Shown: positions 34,051 through 42,059 of the stretch, in pieces
Position numbering within the stretch: position 1 is the first letter of the stretch
Layout: every line of letters starts with the position of its first letter
Assembly: GCA_964550025.1 (NCBI GenBank)
Contig: CAZJYI010000042.1
Coordinates: 1-64,000, forward strand
Source of the DNA: CAZJYI01 sp964550025
GTDB taxonomy: Bacteria; Verrucomicrobiota; Kiritimatiellia; UBA8416; CAYOBW01
Reading direction: 5' to 3'
Length of the DNA: 64,000 nt
Made by a program: the position numbers and the translations under genes
The notes under the pieces: model-generated
Seen by the model: only the letters and a program-made list of their open reading frames with translations
Told to the model about the DNA's origin: nothing
Database searches by the model: none

Positions 34051-35634
34051 TTGGGGCGGACACACAGCAGTACACGTAGAAGTAGCACGCGACGTATCGC
34101 GCTCGCGCTGGCCGTCGTAGTCGTCCCGTTCGCGGCGCTGACAACCCTCGCCCTGCGGCAGCTTCAGAGCATCGAGGACGTTTTCACGAGCAGGGAGCAG
34201 CGTGCCGTTCGACAGTACGCGCGCCTGGCGGCCAGGGAATTCTCATACCTCGTACCGCAGGAAGAAGGCGAACTGCTCCAGGTGCTCGACCTCAGTTCCA
34301 TGGCTGCTCTGACGCACTCAATCAGCGAGGCGGACGAGACGTTTCCTGCCGTGGCGATCTTCGCCCTCGACGAAGACGGCCTCTTCCTACATCCAGAGAC
34401 GAATGACGTTGCATGGCTGGTACCACCACTGGACCTCCTGTCAGAACACAAGGACGAGCTACTCGCATGCATGTCAAGCGACGAACCTACGCGCCTGGCC
34501 GTACACGACGAAGCATGGGACCTGGGCATATCGCTTCACCCCTGGCGGACGGAAGGATCGGCTGGTTTGATCGGCTTCTGCTGGGATCTGGAGCGACTGT
34601 CGGTGTGGGCGGAAACTGTCGCCAAACTGACCCTTCCGCGCGGCTACATGCTGGAACTGACGGACGGGGGCCGGAATGTTGTGGCACAGTACCCCGAGAC
34701 AGACACGCCACCCCAGGCAGAGGACGACCTGCGAAACATCGCGGCAGAGTATTCGCTGGGCGCCGACACGTTCCGCTGGTGGGCACGCGTACGGCCGTCG
34801 GACCCGACTGCCGTCATGGCCATTGTGGACCGGCAGGTCCGCCTCTACACCACGGCTTTCGTATTCCTGTCCGTCCTGATGGCGGCGGGGCTCTGGGTTC
34901 TGGCGTCCGTCACGCTACGCGAAGGCGAATTGGCACGGCGAAAGGCGGATTTCGCGGCCAACGTCTCTCACGAGCTGCGAACGCCGCTAACGCTCATCCG
35001 CGCCTCCGCCGAAGCCATGTCAAACCGGCCGGACTTGAAGCGTGATCGCGTTGAGCGCTATCTCGGCATCATCGACAGGGAGACCCGCCGCCTGGGAGAC
35101 CTGATCACGAACGTCCTCCAGTACACGCGACGATCCGCAAAACACGTCCATGACAAGCTGCGCCCCCAGGATGCGGGGTCGCTCGTGCAGGCTTTCGCGG
35201 ATGATTACAGGGAGCTTGTCGTTGCCCAGGGGTTTGCCTTCACCGTATCGGTGCCGGACACGAAGATGCCCGTGCGGGTTGACGCCGATGCCATCCAGGT
35301 TGTATTGGTAAACCTGCTCGACAACGCGGTCAAGTTCTCCGGCGAGCGCAGAGCGATTGCCATTCGAGTGGCGGCTGACGGCGAGAATGCCGCCATCAGC
35401 GTGGCGGACAAGGGCATGGGCATCGCCGATGAGGATCAGCCGCACGTATTCGAGGAGTTCTTCAGGGCCGAGCGTGACCTCGTAAAGAAGACGCGCGGCA
35501 CGGGAATCGGACTGGCACTGGTTCATCGAATAGTCACGGCCCACAGTGGAAAGGTGACGGTCGCGAGTGCCGTGAACGAAGGGACAACGTTCACCGTATA
35601 CCTGCCGCTCAACAAGGAAACGAAGGATGGCTAG
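34051..35634 (+). CDS. Membrane sensor histidine kinase
   Basis: About 527 aa. The first membrane helix is RIALALAVVVVPFAALTTLAL (about 16-36), followed by an extracytoplasmic sensor of about 240 residues with no recognised domain, and a second helix LYTTAFVFLSVLMAAGLWVLA (about 266-286). There is no evident HAMP domain. The HisKA box is FAANVSHELRTPLTLIRASAEAM with His307, and the ATPase domain shows NLLDNAVKFS (N box), DKGMGIADED (G1) and GTGIGLALVHRI (G2). A TTG start at 34051 is proposed because GGGGAGA lies seven bases upstream; the in-frame ATG at 33652 would overlap the opposite-strand giant gene. It overlaps the response regulator gene by eight bases. Confidence 0.88.
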   Translation: MGRTHSSTRRSSTRRIALALAVVVVPFAALTTLALRQLQSIEDVFTSREQRAVRQYARLAAREFSYLVPQEEGELLQVLDLSSMAALTHSISEADETFPAVAIFALDEDGLFLHPETNDVAWLVPPLDLLSEHKDELLACMSSDEPTRLAVHDEAWDLGISLHPWRTEGSAGLIGFCWDLERLSVWAETVAKLTLPRGYMLELTDGGRNVVAQYPETDTPPQAEDDLRNIAAEYSLGADTFRWWARVRPSDPTAVMAIVDRQVRLYTTAFVFLSVLMAAGLWVLASVTLREGELARRKADFAANVSHELRTPLTLIRASAEAMSNRPDLKRDRVERYLGIIDRETRRLGDLITNVLQYTRRSAKHVHDKLRPQDAGSLVQAFADDYRELVVAQGFAFTVSVPDTKMPVRVDADAIQVVLVNLLDNAVKFSGERRAIAIRVAADGENAAISVADKGMGIADEDQPHVFEEFFRAERDLVKKTRGTGIGLALVHRIVTAHSGKVTVASAVNEGTTFTVYLPLNKETKDG

Positions 35635-36307
35635 AATTCTCGTGGTGGAAGACGAGCTCGACATGCAGTTCGTGCTTTCGGACAACCTGGAAACCGAGGG
35701 GCACGAGGTCGACATGACCGACAGCGGACGCGAGGCCGTCGGCAAGGCTCTGTCGGGAGAATATTCCCTTGTTCTGCTCGACATCATGCTCCCGGACATC
35801 AACGGCATCGAGGTCTGCAAGTTGATTCGCGCCGAGAACGCAACCATTCCGATCATCATCCTGACGGCGAAGGGCGAAGAGATCGACAAGGTCGTGGGGC
35901 TCGAGGTGGGCGCTGACGACTACATCACCAAGCCGTTCAGCATTCGGGAGCTGCTCGCCCGCATCAAGGCGGCCCTGCGACGGGTGGGTCAGCTGCACCC
36001 CGACGGACTGCGTGAATGCGCGATCGGCGATGTCACCGTCAATTTCTCCCGCCACAAGATAACGGTTGATGAAGGTACGGAGCGCCTCACCCGCTACGAG
36101 AACGACTTGTTGCAGTTCCTGGTCGCCAACCGGGGACAGGTCGTGGAGCGGGACCGCATTCTGCGCGAGGTGTGGGGTCTGGACCCGACTCCGGCGAACC
36201 GAACCGTGGACAACTACATCGCCCGTCTGCGAAGCAGGATCGAGCCCGATCCTTCCAAGCCGCGACACATCCTCACCGTACACGGCAAAGGCTATCGACT
36301 GGCATAG
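35627..36307 (+). CDS. OmpR/PhoB-family response regulator
   Basis: The 226-aa protein has a receiver domain (ILVVEDELDMQ; phospho-acceptor Asp52 in LVLLDIMLPD; ILTAKGEEID; Lys of ADDYITKPFS) and a C-terminal winged-helix trans-activation domain (RLTRYENDLLQFLVANRGQVVERDRILREVWG, RTVDNYIARLRSRIEPDP, VHGKGYRLA). It overlaps the kinase gene by eight bases, so the two are a coupled two-component system. The target genes cannot be identified from the sequence; the Trm112-like gene follows 29 bases downstream. Confidence 0.93.
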   Translation: MARILVVEDELDMQFVLSDNLETEGHEVDMTDSGREAVGKALSGEYSLVLLDIMLPDINGIEVCKLIRAENATIPIIILTAKGEEIDKVVGLEVGADDYITKPFSIRELLARIKAALRRVGQLHPDGLRECAIGDVTVNFSRHKITVDEGTERLTRYENDLLQFLVANRGQVVERDRILREVWGLDPTPANRTVDNYIARLRSRIEPDPSKPRHILTVHGKGYRLA

Positions 36308-36336
36308 AGCAGCATCCTCCGGTAAGGGCCACGGCC

Positions 36337-36594
36337 ATGACTATAGCACGGGGTTTCGTTGACATCCTGGTGTGTCCAGTGACGCGACAGGGGCTTTCGC
36401 TTCTCGACGAGACAGCGCTGGCCAAGCTGAACCGCGGCATTGCGGATGGCAACGTCACCAACGCCGGCGGGCAGATGGTCGCCGACGGACTGAACGAGGC
36501 ACTCGTCACCGAGAACGGGGCGCGGGTCTACCCCGTTCGCGACGGCATCCCCGTGCTGCTGGCGGAAGAGGCAATCAAATTAACTAGTTCCTGA
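36337..36594 (+). CDS. Trm112-family small protein
   Basis: The 85-aa product opens FVDILVCPVTRQGLSLLD and ends ENGARVYPVRDGIPVLLAEEAI, the recognisable ends of bacterial Trm112/YcaR-type proteins. The usual zinc Cys pairs are reduced to a single Cys (CPVT instead of CPVC), and the middle is an insertion-like NRGIADGNVTNAGGQMVADGLNEAL. Family members in other bacteria are small partners of methyltransferases or sit near lipid A and sugar genes. It is probably co-transcribed with the two-component genes, with TAAGGG ahead of ATG 36337. Confidence 0.72.
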   Translation: MTIARGFVDILVCPVTRQGLSLLDETALAKLNRGIADGNVTNAGGQMVADGLNEALVTENGARVYPVRDGIPVLLAEEAIKLTSS

Positions 36595-36722
36595 TTGCGG
36601 AAAGCGGTTCGGTGCGCTCCCAAGCAGCCTTCCGCCCGCGGCGGACGGAAGCAGGCTGAAACTGGGGTGAAAACGTGCCGTCAGGGGGAGGCCCGCGTTT
36701 CCGCCCGTGGCGGACGGGCTAC

Positions 36723-36771
36723 TGGCTTGGGGGCCAGGGCTCGAACCTGGATTGCCGGAGTCAAAGTCCGG
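36723..36771 (-). pseudogene. 3' half of a tRNA-Gln(UUG), including encoded CCA
   Basis: On the minus strand the sequence has a five-pair anticodon stem (CCGGA/TCCGG) around CTTTGAC (anticodon TTG), a variable loop, a perfect T-arm (CCAGG TTCGAGC CCTGG), the 3' acceptor strand CCCCCAA, discriminator G and CCA. The matching 5' acceptor strand and D-arm are absent upstream: the expected TTGGGGG is not found, and the sequence there is the end of a small membrane protein gene with a CCGGTCATGACCGG palindrome at the junction. It is therefore a fragment, such as an attachment-site duplicate left by an integrated element. GC palindromes (CCGCCCGTGGCGGACGG type) occur at 36638 and 36700. Confidence 0.7.
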
Positions 36772-37050
36772 TCATGACCGGGGGAGATCGCGCGTCCTCC
36801 GAAACACGCCCGCGATCTTGTGGCGCACGTAGCCGGCGGCTTCGCGCCCGGCAATGAGGATGCCGGCAATGAAAGCCGCCCAGTTCAGAAGCCATACTCC
36901 GCCGGCAAGGTACAGCCACGGGCCTTTCGGCCACCGGACGGCAAATGCAGCAAAGAGCAGCATGGCCCCCCACAGCACGTAGCTCAGGGAGACAAGCGCC
37001 ACGCCCAGCATGAAACGGCGGCGGCTTTGCGGTTGAGCAGAGTCGGTCAT
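36772..37050 (-). CDS. Small two-helix membrane protein, unknown function
   Basis: The 92-aa product has two membrane helices (FMLGVALVSLSYVLWGAMLLFAAFAV, about 13-38, and LYLAGGVWLLNWAAFIAGILIAG, about 46-68) and a basic tail. I do not recognise a family. It lies seven bases downstream of the GH127 gene on the same strand, so it is probably its co-transcribed tail, and its stop codon touches the tRNA fragment. The end of the reading frame may have been created by the event that placed the tRNA fragment there. Confidence 0.55.
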   Translation of the reverse strand: MTDSAQPQSRRRFMLGVALVSLSYVLWGAMLLFAAFAVRWPKGPWLYLAGGVWLLNWAAFIAGILIAGREAAGYVRHKIAGVFRRTRDLPRS

Positions 37051-37057
37051 GACGCTA

Positions 37058-39478
37058 TCACCGCGTCTCTCCCACCTTCCATTCCAGGATTCCGCCCGAG
37101 AAGCTGCTCCGGAGTTGTACCTCGATCCTGAGCGCGTCGGTGGTCACCTCCTCGAAGCTGAGCACATTGTACCTGTCCCTCGCCACACCGTATGCGGATG
37201 GACCCTCGACCGGCTTCCACTGCCCGCCCTCACGGTGGAGCAGACGCCAGTTCGCGGGGACTCGGCACTGGCCGCGCCCGGTGTCGTCGAACCAGTAAAC
37301 GGAGACCGAGGAGACGGCGGCAGGCTCTTTGAACTCGTATTGTACCCACTCCTTTGTTCCGCGGTGGTCCCACCACGTGAAACGCGGAATGTCGTGGTCG
37401 TTGGAATTCCGCGGCTCCTGCTGGTCGCTGAGGGCGTCGATGTGATCGGCCTGCCAGGTATGGGACGACGTGGCGCGGCTCTCGGAAGCAAGCGTCGGCA
37501 TCGGGGCCACCCTGGCGCCGGTCATTTCGCGCGGCAGCCAGACAGCCATCTCGTTGGCGCCGCGGTGGCACCACGCGTAGTAGGGGATCATAGTCATACC
37601 CGCTGATTGGGAGACCACGTTGCCATCCGCGTCGCGGTGCGCGCGCCTCGCCTTGGCCTTGATCACGGTCACTCCGCCCAGTAATCCGGGGCGGTGCTCG
37701 GCCTTCATGCCGGCGTTTTCCGGCAGGAAGAGATCCGTGACGCGCCCGTCGTGGTCGGCGCCTTCCACGCAGTAGACAATGGGCCCGCGCTCAATGGCGA
37801 CGAGCCCCTTGTTGGCCTCGACGCTCTCGTGCGACACCACGCGGCTGATCACCATTGGGAAGTCGACCTCGACCGCGTCGCCGGGTGACCAGGAGCGCAT
37901 GATTCGGGAGTAGCCACCCGTTGCGGCCGAAGCCACGGCCTCGCCGTTGACGCGGATCCGCCAATCGGCCGCGGGCATGATGCTGTACCGGTACAGGTCG
38001 CCGGGCACGGGACGGCCCCTGACCCAGCCGGGGATACGAACGCACAGCTCGAACTCCCGCGCCTCGCCGGGATCAACCGTGATCTTCACCTTGCCGTCCC
38101 AGGGGTAGCGCGTCTCCTGCGTGAGCTTCACTTCACCCCCCTCGACGGGCACGCGCCCGCTTCCACCGACGTACAGGTTGACGTAGACGGAATTGTCCCG
38201 TGCGGCATAAACGTATCCCGCAATGGAGGGGATGAAGCGAACGACGTTGACGGGGCAACAGGAGCAGCCGAACCACGGGTTGCGCACGGTGCTCCCCTGG
38301 TTGAACTTGTACTTCCCGTCGCTGGCGAGCGGATTGGGATAGAAGAAGCGGTCGCCGCTGAGGGAGATGCCCGAGAGGAACCCGTTGTAGATGGTGCGCT
38401 CGAGAACGTCGATGTACTTGCCGTCGCCGTGCAGCAGGAACATGCGGTGATTGAAGAGCGCGTTGGCGATGGCGGCACAGGTTTCGAGATAGGCGGTCTT
38501 GTTGGGGAGTTCGTAGTCTTTGCCGAAAGCCTCGCCGTGGCGGCTGGCGCCGATGCCGCCGGTAAGGTGCATTTTTCTGAAGACGATGCTCTCCCAAATG
38601 CGGTCGATGGCCTTGAGGTAGTCCTTGTCGCCGGTCAGCGCGGCAACGTCCGCAACACCGGCATACAGGTAACCCGCGCGGACGGCATGGCCAACGGCCT
38701 CGTCCTGCTCCACGACAGGGACATGGTCCTGGCAATAGTGCCCGTAGACCTTCCGCTTGTCGCTGCACCCGCGCATGTCGATGAAGAACTTCGCCTGCTT
38801 GAGGTACTTCTCATCGCCCGTTACGCGATAGAGCTTGCAGAGGCCGATCTCGATCTCTTCGTGCCCGGGGACATCGATGCGTTGTCCCTCATCCAAACCA
38901 AAGACCTTGTACACGAGGTCGGCGTTCTTGATCGCGACGTCAAGAAAAGTGCGTTTGCCCGTGGCGCGGAAGTGCTCTACGGCCGCCTCGTACATGTGGC
39001 CCACGTTGTACAGCTCATGGCCGCTGCGCAGGTGCGACCAGCGTCCCTCCTTGCCCGGGTAGTTGTACTTGGGGTCGTTGACCGTGCGCGCCGTGTACAA
39101 GTAACCATCGTCTTCCTGTGCCGCGGCGATCTTGGCGATCAGGTCATCGAGATATCTGCCCAGCTCGGGATCGGGGTGGGTGGCCAGCGTGTAAGCCGCC
39201 CCCTCGATCACCTTCACGACGTCCGAATCGTTGAAGAAGATCCCCTGGAAACCGCCCTTCATGAGCCCGCCCGCTACTTCGAAGTTGGCGATGCGACCGG
39301 TTTCTTCGCACTTCTGGAAGTCGTAACGCACGGTGACGGTGCGGTTCGTCTCGAAGCGCGGTGTCCAGAAGGCATCCTGCACCTTCACGTTGGTGAATGG
39401 CACAGGCTGAATGGGGTAGTCGCGTGGCGCGGCGGCGGTAGTGGCGGCGAGAAGTGACATGATCCAGATTCCCTTCAT
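37058..39478 (-). CDS. GH127 beta-L-arabinofuranosidase-type glycoside hydrolase (DUF1680), exported
   Basis: The 806-aa protein has a short signal-like N-terminus (MKGIWIMSLLAATTAAAPRD) and an (alpha/alpha)6 barrel with family landmarks YNVGHMYEAAVEHF (about 158), HLTGGIGASRHGEAFGKDYELPN with candidate catalytic Glu residues (about 302), and the Cys-rich zinc/nucleophile motif WFGCSCCPVNVVRFIPS (about 403). Beta-sandwich domains follow, and the C-terminus (VSSVSVYWFDDTGRGQCRVPANWRLL) adds a discoidin-like lobe. Such enzymes release beta-L-arabinofuranose from plant glycans and glycoproteins. AGGAGA lies before ATG 39478. The heptad array 39551-39767 separates it from the upstream co-oriented gene. 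Confidence 0.9.
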   Translation of the reverse strand: MKGIWIMSLLAATTAAAPRDYPIQPVPFTNVKVQDAFWTPRFETNRTVTVRYDFQKCEETGRIANFEVAGGLMKGGFQGIFFNDSDVVKVIEGAAYTLATHPDPELGRYLDDLIAKIAAAQEDDGYLYTARTVNDPKYNYPGKEGRWSHLRSGHELYNVGHMYEAAVEHFRATGKRTFLDVAIKNADLVYKVFGLDEGQRIDVPGHEEIEIGLCKLYRVTGDEKYLKQAKFFIDMRGCSDKRKVYGHYCQDHVPVVEQDEAVGHAVRAGYLYAGVADVAALTGDKDYLKAIDRIWESIVFRKMHLTGGIGASRHGEAFGKDYELPNKTAYLETCAAIANALFNHRMFLLHGDGKYIDVLERTIYNGFLSGISLSGDRFFYPNPLASDGKYKFNQGSTVRNPWFGCSCCPVNVVRFIPSIAGYVYAARDNSVYVNLYVGGSGRVPVEGGEVKLTQETRYPWDGKVKITVDPGEAREFELCVRIPGWVRGRPVPGDLYRYSIMPAADWRIRVNGEAVASAATGGYSRIMRSWSPGDAVEVDFPMVISRVVSHESVEANKGLVAIERGPIVYCVEGADHDGRVTDLFLPENAGMKAEHRPGLLGGVTVIKAKARRAHRDADGNVVSQSAGMTMIPYYAWCHRGANEMAVWLPREMTGARVAPMPTLASESRATSSHTWQADHIDALSDQQEPRNSNDHDIPRFTWWDHRGTKEWVQYEFKEPAAVSSVSVYWFDDTGRGQCRVPANWRLLHREGGQWKPVEGPSAYGVARDRYNVLSFEEVTTDALRIEVQLRSSFSGGILEWKVGETR

Positions 39479-39550
39479 GCGCTCGGTCTCCTGATAGAGA
39501 ATTGGGGTGCAGTGGGCATCCTCGGGATAGTAGTGGCGAACGGGGGAATT

Positions 39551-39767
39551 TCAAATGACAAATCTCAAATCTCAGATCTCAGATTCCGGATCTCAGATTC
39601 CAGATTCCGAATCACGGGTCCCAGGTTTCGGACTTCAGCTTTCGGATTCCGGGAGGCGGAATGACGGTAGTCAGGTTTCGGTGGCGGGGTTCCGGAGGTC
39701 TGAGACCTGAGGTTTGAGATTTGAGATCTGAGATTTGAGATTTGAGATTTGAGATTTGAAATCCGAG
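39551..39767. repeat. 31 consecutive degenerate 7-bp repeats forming a long inverted structure
   Basis: The gap between two co-oriented minus-strand genes can be read as 31 heptamers in unbroken phase. The left block is TCAGATC/TCAGATT-like, the centre GC-rich (TCGGATT, CCGGGAG and so on), and the right block ATTTGAG-like, including four units in a row that are identical or differ by one base. Left and right blocks are complementary over roughly 50 bases, so transcripts or single strands could fold into a long hairpin. A period of 7 is not a multiple of 3, which argues against coding. A short relative (GTTTGAG, ATTTGAG) lies at 59749-59776. Confidence 0.85.
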
Positions 39768-39772
39768 ACCCG

Positions 39773-40696
39773 CTATTCCCCCATCGCCCGCAGCCGCAAC
39801 CAGTTCACCCGCGTCAGTTCCGGACCCTGCGCAACGTCGTGGGAGTGCAGGGTGAGCAGGCCGTCCTTCACCGCCACCGTCTTCGTGACTACCTCGAACT
39901 GCCCGGCCTCGAGATCGAGCCCCGAGCAGAAGGCCTCGTCCTCGGCATAGATCGTCTGGTTCTCGCTCTTGCGCTCCGCATCGCCAACGCAGATCGTGAG
40001 TTGGTATGTTCCGTTAAACACGGCAATCTCCCAACACCGGTCCGCTCCGAAGAAGATCAGCGTGTCACGCAACGGGTTGTCGTGTTTCCCGCGCTCTCGC
40101 GTAGCATTCGTGTTGTCCCTGTCCCATCCGAAGGCGCACCCGCCTCCCAGGACGTGGAATCTGCGACCGCTGTCAATCAGGTATCCCATCGGCTTCGGCG
40201 CCAACAATGGCTGGAAATTGATCCGCACGTTGCGCACGGGTCTGACGGCAATCCGCTGGAAGCGCCGGGACGCCGTCGAGCTCATGGCAGAACTCTCGCC
40301 CGCCGCAATTGATCGAGCTCGGACCAGCGTAGTCGCTGTCAAGGGGATGGGCGCCATATAGCGCGGCGAGCCGAGAGTCGGTTCGGAGCCGTCCAGCGTG
40401 TAGACCACTCTCGCGACCCCGGGGGGGATGATCAGCCTGACCGATACACCGCCCACAAAAAGCGCGGACCGTCTTGTGAACCTGGGCGGGGCGATCTCGG
40501 CTCCGGCCGCGACGGGGGCAACACCCGTTTCCCCAGCGGCCATGCCGGTCCGGCTGGCACCGTCCTCCGCCGGTGCTTCCCTTCCCCTCCGCGGCGCAGC
40601 GCGGCCACCGCCCGGGGCCGCGTGGAGATCCAGGCACGATCGGGCGATCCCCATCCACACTACCAGTCCGACAATTGCACGCAGCGGCATCTTCAT
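39773..40696 (-). CDS. Exported protein with CHB_HEX_C-like and malectin-like domains
   Basis: The 307-aa product begins with a signal peptide (MKMPLRAIVGLVVWMGIARSCLDLHAAP), then an Ala/Gly/Arg-rich linker. Residues about 75-150 resemble the chitobiase C-terminal domain (VSVRLIIPPGVARVVYTLDGSEPTLGSPRYMAPIPL), and residues about 160-307 a malectin-type carbohydrate-binding domain (VRINFQPLLAP...YLIDSGRRF...GGGCAFGWDRD...WEIAVFNGTYQLTICVGDAE). It probably binds sugars outside the cell and may assist the neighbouring GH127 enzyme. The start is chosen for the signal peptide; the ribosome site is weak. No catalytic motif was seen. Confidence 0.7.
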   Translation of the reverse strand: MKMPLRAIVGLVVWMGIARSCLDLHAAPGGGRAAPRRGREAPAEDGASRTGMAAGETGVAPVAAGAEIAPPRFTRRSALFVGGVSVRLIIPPGVARVVYTLDGSEPTLGSPRYMAPIPLTATTLVRARSIAAGESSAMSSTASRRFQRIAVRPVRNVRINFQPLLAPKPMGYLIDSGRRFHVLGGGCAFGWDRDNTNATRERGKHDNPLRDTLIFFGADRCWEIAVFNGTYQLTICVGDAERKSENQTIYAEDEAFCSGLDLEAGQFEVVTKTVAVKDGLLTLHSHDVAQGPELTRVNWLRLRAMGE

Positions 40697-40768
40697 ATAC
40701 TGACCCGCAGTAGGTGATAAAGGACCCGTGGCGCGAAGGCAACTGTTGTTTCTCCGGGTTGCCTCGAG

Positions 40769-40853
40769 AAGAAGAGTGCGAGTACGATACGCGAAGCCGA
40801 TTCTCACTTCGAAGTTCAATGTTCGATGTTCCATGTTCGACGTTCATTACCGA
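40769..40853. repeat. Heptad array with conserved 5' flank, copy E
   Basis: GTGCGAGTACGATACGCGAA is followed from 40808 by six in-phase heptamers (TTCGAAG, TTCAATG, TTCGATG and so on). The flank and four heptamers match the array at 5559-5630. It lies 131 bp upstream of an exported-protein gene, as the other copy does. Confidence 0.7.
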
Positions 40854-40983
40854 AGAAGAACCGTCAGATGAAAAGACCATGGGGTTGCCTCCCGCCGGGA
40901 GAGCTCCAGGCTTGCCAACCGCATCCAAAGACGCCACAGTGTGCATCGAAACAGGCGCGGCACCAATCTGTGGAGAGGAAACG

Positions 40984-41958
40984 ATGGACAAGACACACTG
41001 GCAGGTGCTCGGCATCTTGACCGTGCTTCTGATGACCCGAATGCTCGCCCCTGCACAAGACGCTGCACCGGCCAAAGCGCGCCGGGCATTTTTGAATGAG
41101 ATCGCGGAGGCCCACAAGACGCAGCGCGAAAAGCTCGCCCGGATGAACAAGATCTACGCCGATTCCCTGGCCAAGCTCGCAAAGAAAGCACAGTCGGACG
41201 GAGACCTCGACGCCCTGGTCGCGCTGCAGACTGAGAAGAAGCGCTTTGCCAAGGAAGAAGCGGTAGCGAAGAGCGATCTGTCGAACGGTTCCCCCGAACT
41301 GCGCAAACTCCAGCAGAGCTTCATCTCATCCCGGGAACGGGCCGTTCTGGATGGGGCCAAGGCGATCGTGGCCGTGGCCGACGGGTACAGCGCGGCGCTC
41401 GGAAAGCTGCAGGCGAAGCTGACGCGCGACGGCAATGTGGAGGCAGCACTGTCCGTCAAGAAGGAACGCACCGGCTTGGCGGATCACCCTGACGTGAGCG
41501 CGGCGAAGTTCGCTGTCGCGGATGCGGAGTGGCACAAGAGGCCGAAAGGACCTCCCCCGTCCAGGACGGTCAAGCCCAGCCAGAAGCCGCCGGCAACCGT
41601 CACCACGCCGGCCGAGCGGGAAGCCGCGGTCCGCAAACGGCATCGAACGTTCTACCAGGCCCTGGGCATGCGCAGCATCGGGACGGCCATGCGCTTCGTG
41701 CGCCCGGAGGATGTGCGCTTGAAGCGCCCGTCGGTAACAACACGACTCAGACAGATCGTGGACATGGTCAGCACGCTGAAGAAGGTAGGCTTGACACAGC
41801 ACCTTACCGATCCACCCCAGGTGAACATAAGCGGCAGCAAGACGGCAATCGTTCCCACCCCGTTTGTGCAGACGAGCAGGTACGGCGTGCGCCGCAACCC
41901 ACCGGGACGCTGGGTCCTCGAAGACGGGGAATGGTATATCGACGTGTTTACATACTGA
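40984..41958 (+). CDS. Exported helical-repeat protein, unknown function
   Basis: The 324-aa product has a signal peptide (MDKTHWQVLGILTVLLMTRMLAPAQ). Its N-terminal half is helical and contains the unit YADSLAKLAKKAQSDGDLDALVALQTEKKRF and a second, looser one ending KLQAKLTRDGNVEAALSVKKER, matching the unit in the protein at 27242. A Pro/Lys/Ser linker follows, and a C-terminal domain (about 225-324, RKRHRTFYQALGMRSIGTAMRFVRPEDVRLKRPS...) of no known family ends FEDGEWYIDVFTY-like. AGAGGAAACG precedes ATG 40984. It begins a plus-strand run of envelope genes that continues to 49.9 kb. Confidence 0.66.
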   Translation: MDKTHWQVLGILTVLLMTRMLAPAQDAAPAKARRAFLNEIAEAHKTQREKLARMNKIYADSLAKLAKKAQSDGDLDALVALQTEKKRFAKEEAVAKSDLSNGSPELRKLQQSFISSRERAVLDGAKAIVAVADGYSAALGKLQAKLTRDGNVEAALSVKKERTGLADHPDVSAAKFAVADAEWHKRPKGPPPSRTVKPSQKPPATVTTPAEREAAVRKRHRTFYQALGMRSIGTAMRFVRPEDVRLKRPSVTTRLRQIVDMVSTLKKVGLTQHLTDPPQVNISGSKTAIVPTPFVQTSRYGVRRNPPGRWVLEDGEWYIDVFTY

Positions 41959-42059
41959 GGCATCACCCCGCGCCGAACCACGGACCAAGGCCCCTTTATC
42001 AAGCTTGTCATGCCCGGCCCGTGCGCCTATTCTCACGCTAAGCATCGTGAAGGAGCCCT

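Noticed and set aside
36723..36797. Complete tRNA-Gln gene
   Set aside because: No 5' acceptor strand or D-arm is found; the upstream bases cannot pair with the 3' acceptor sequence.
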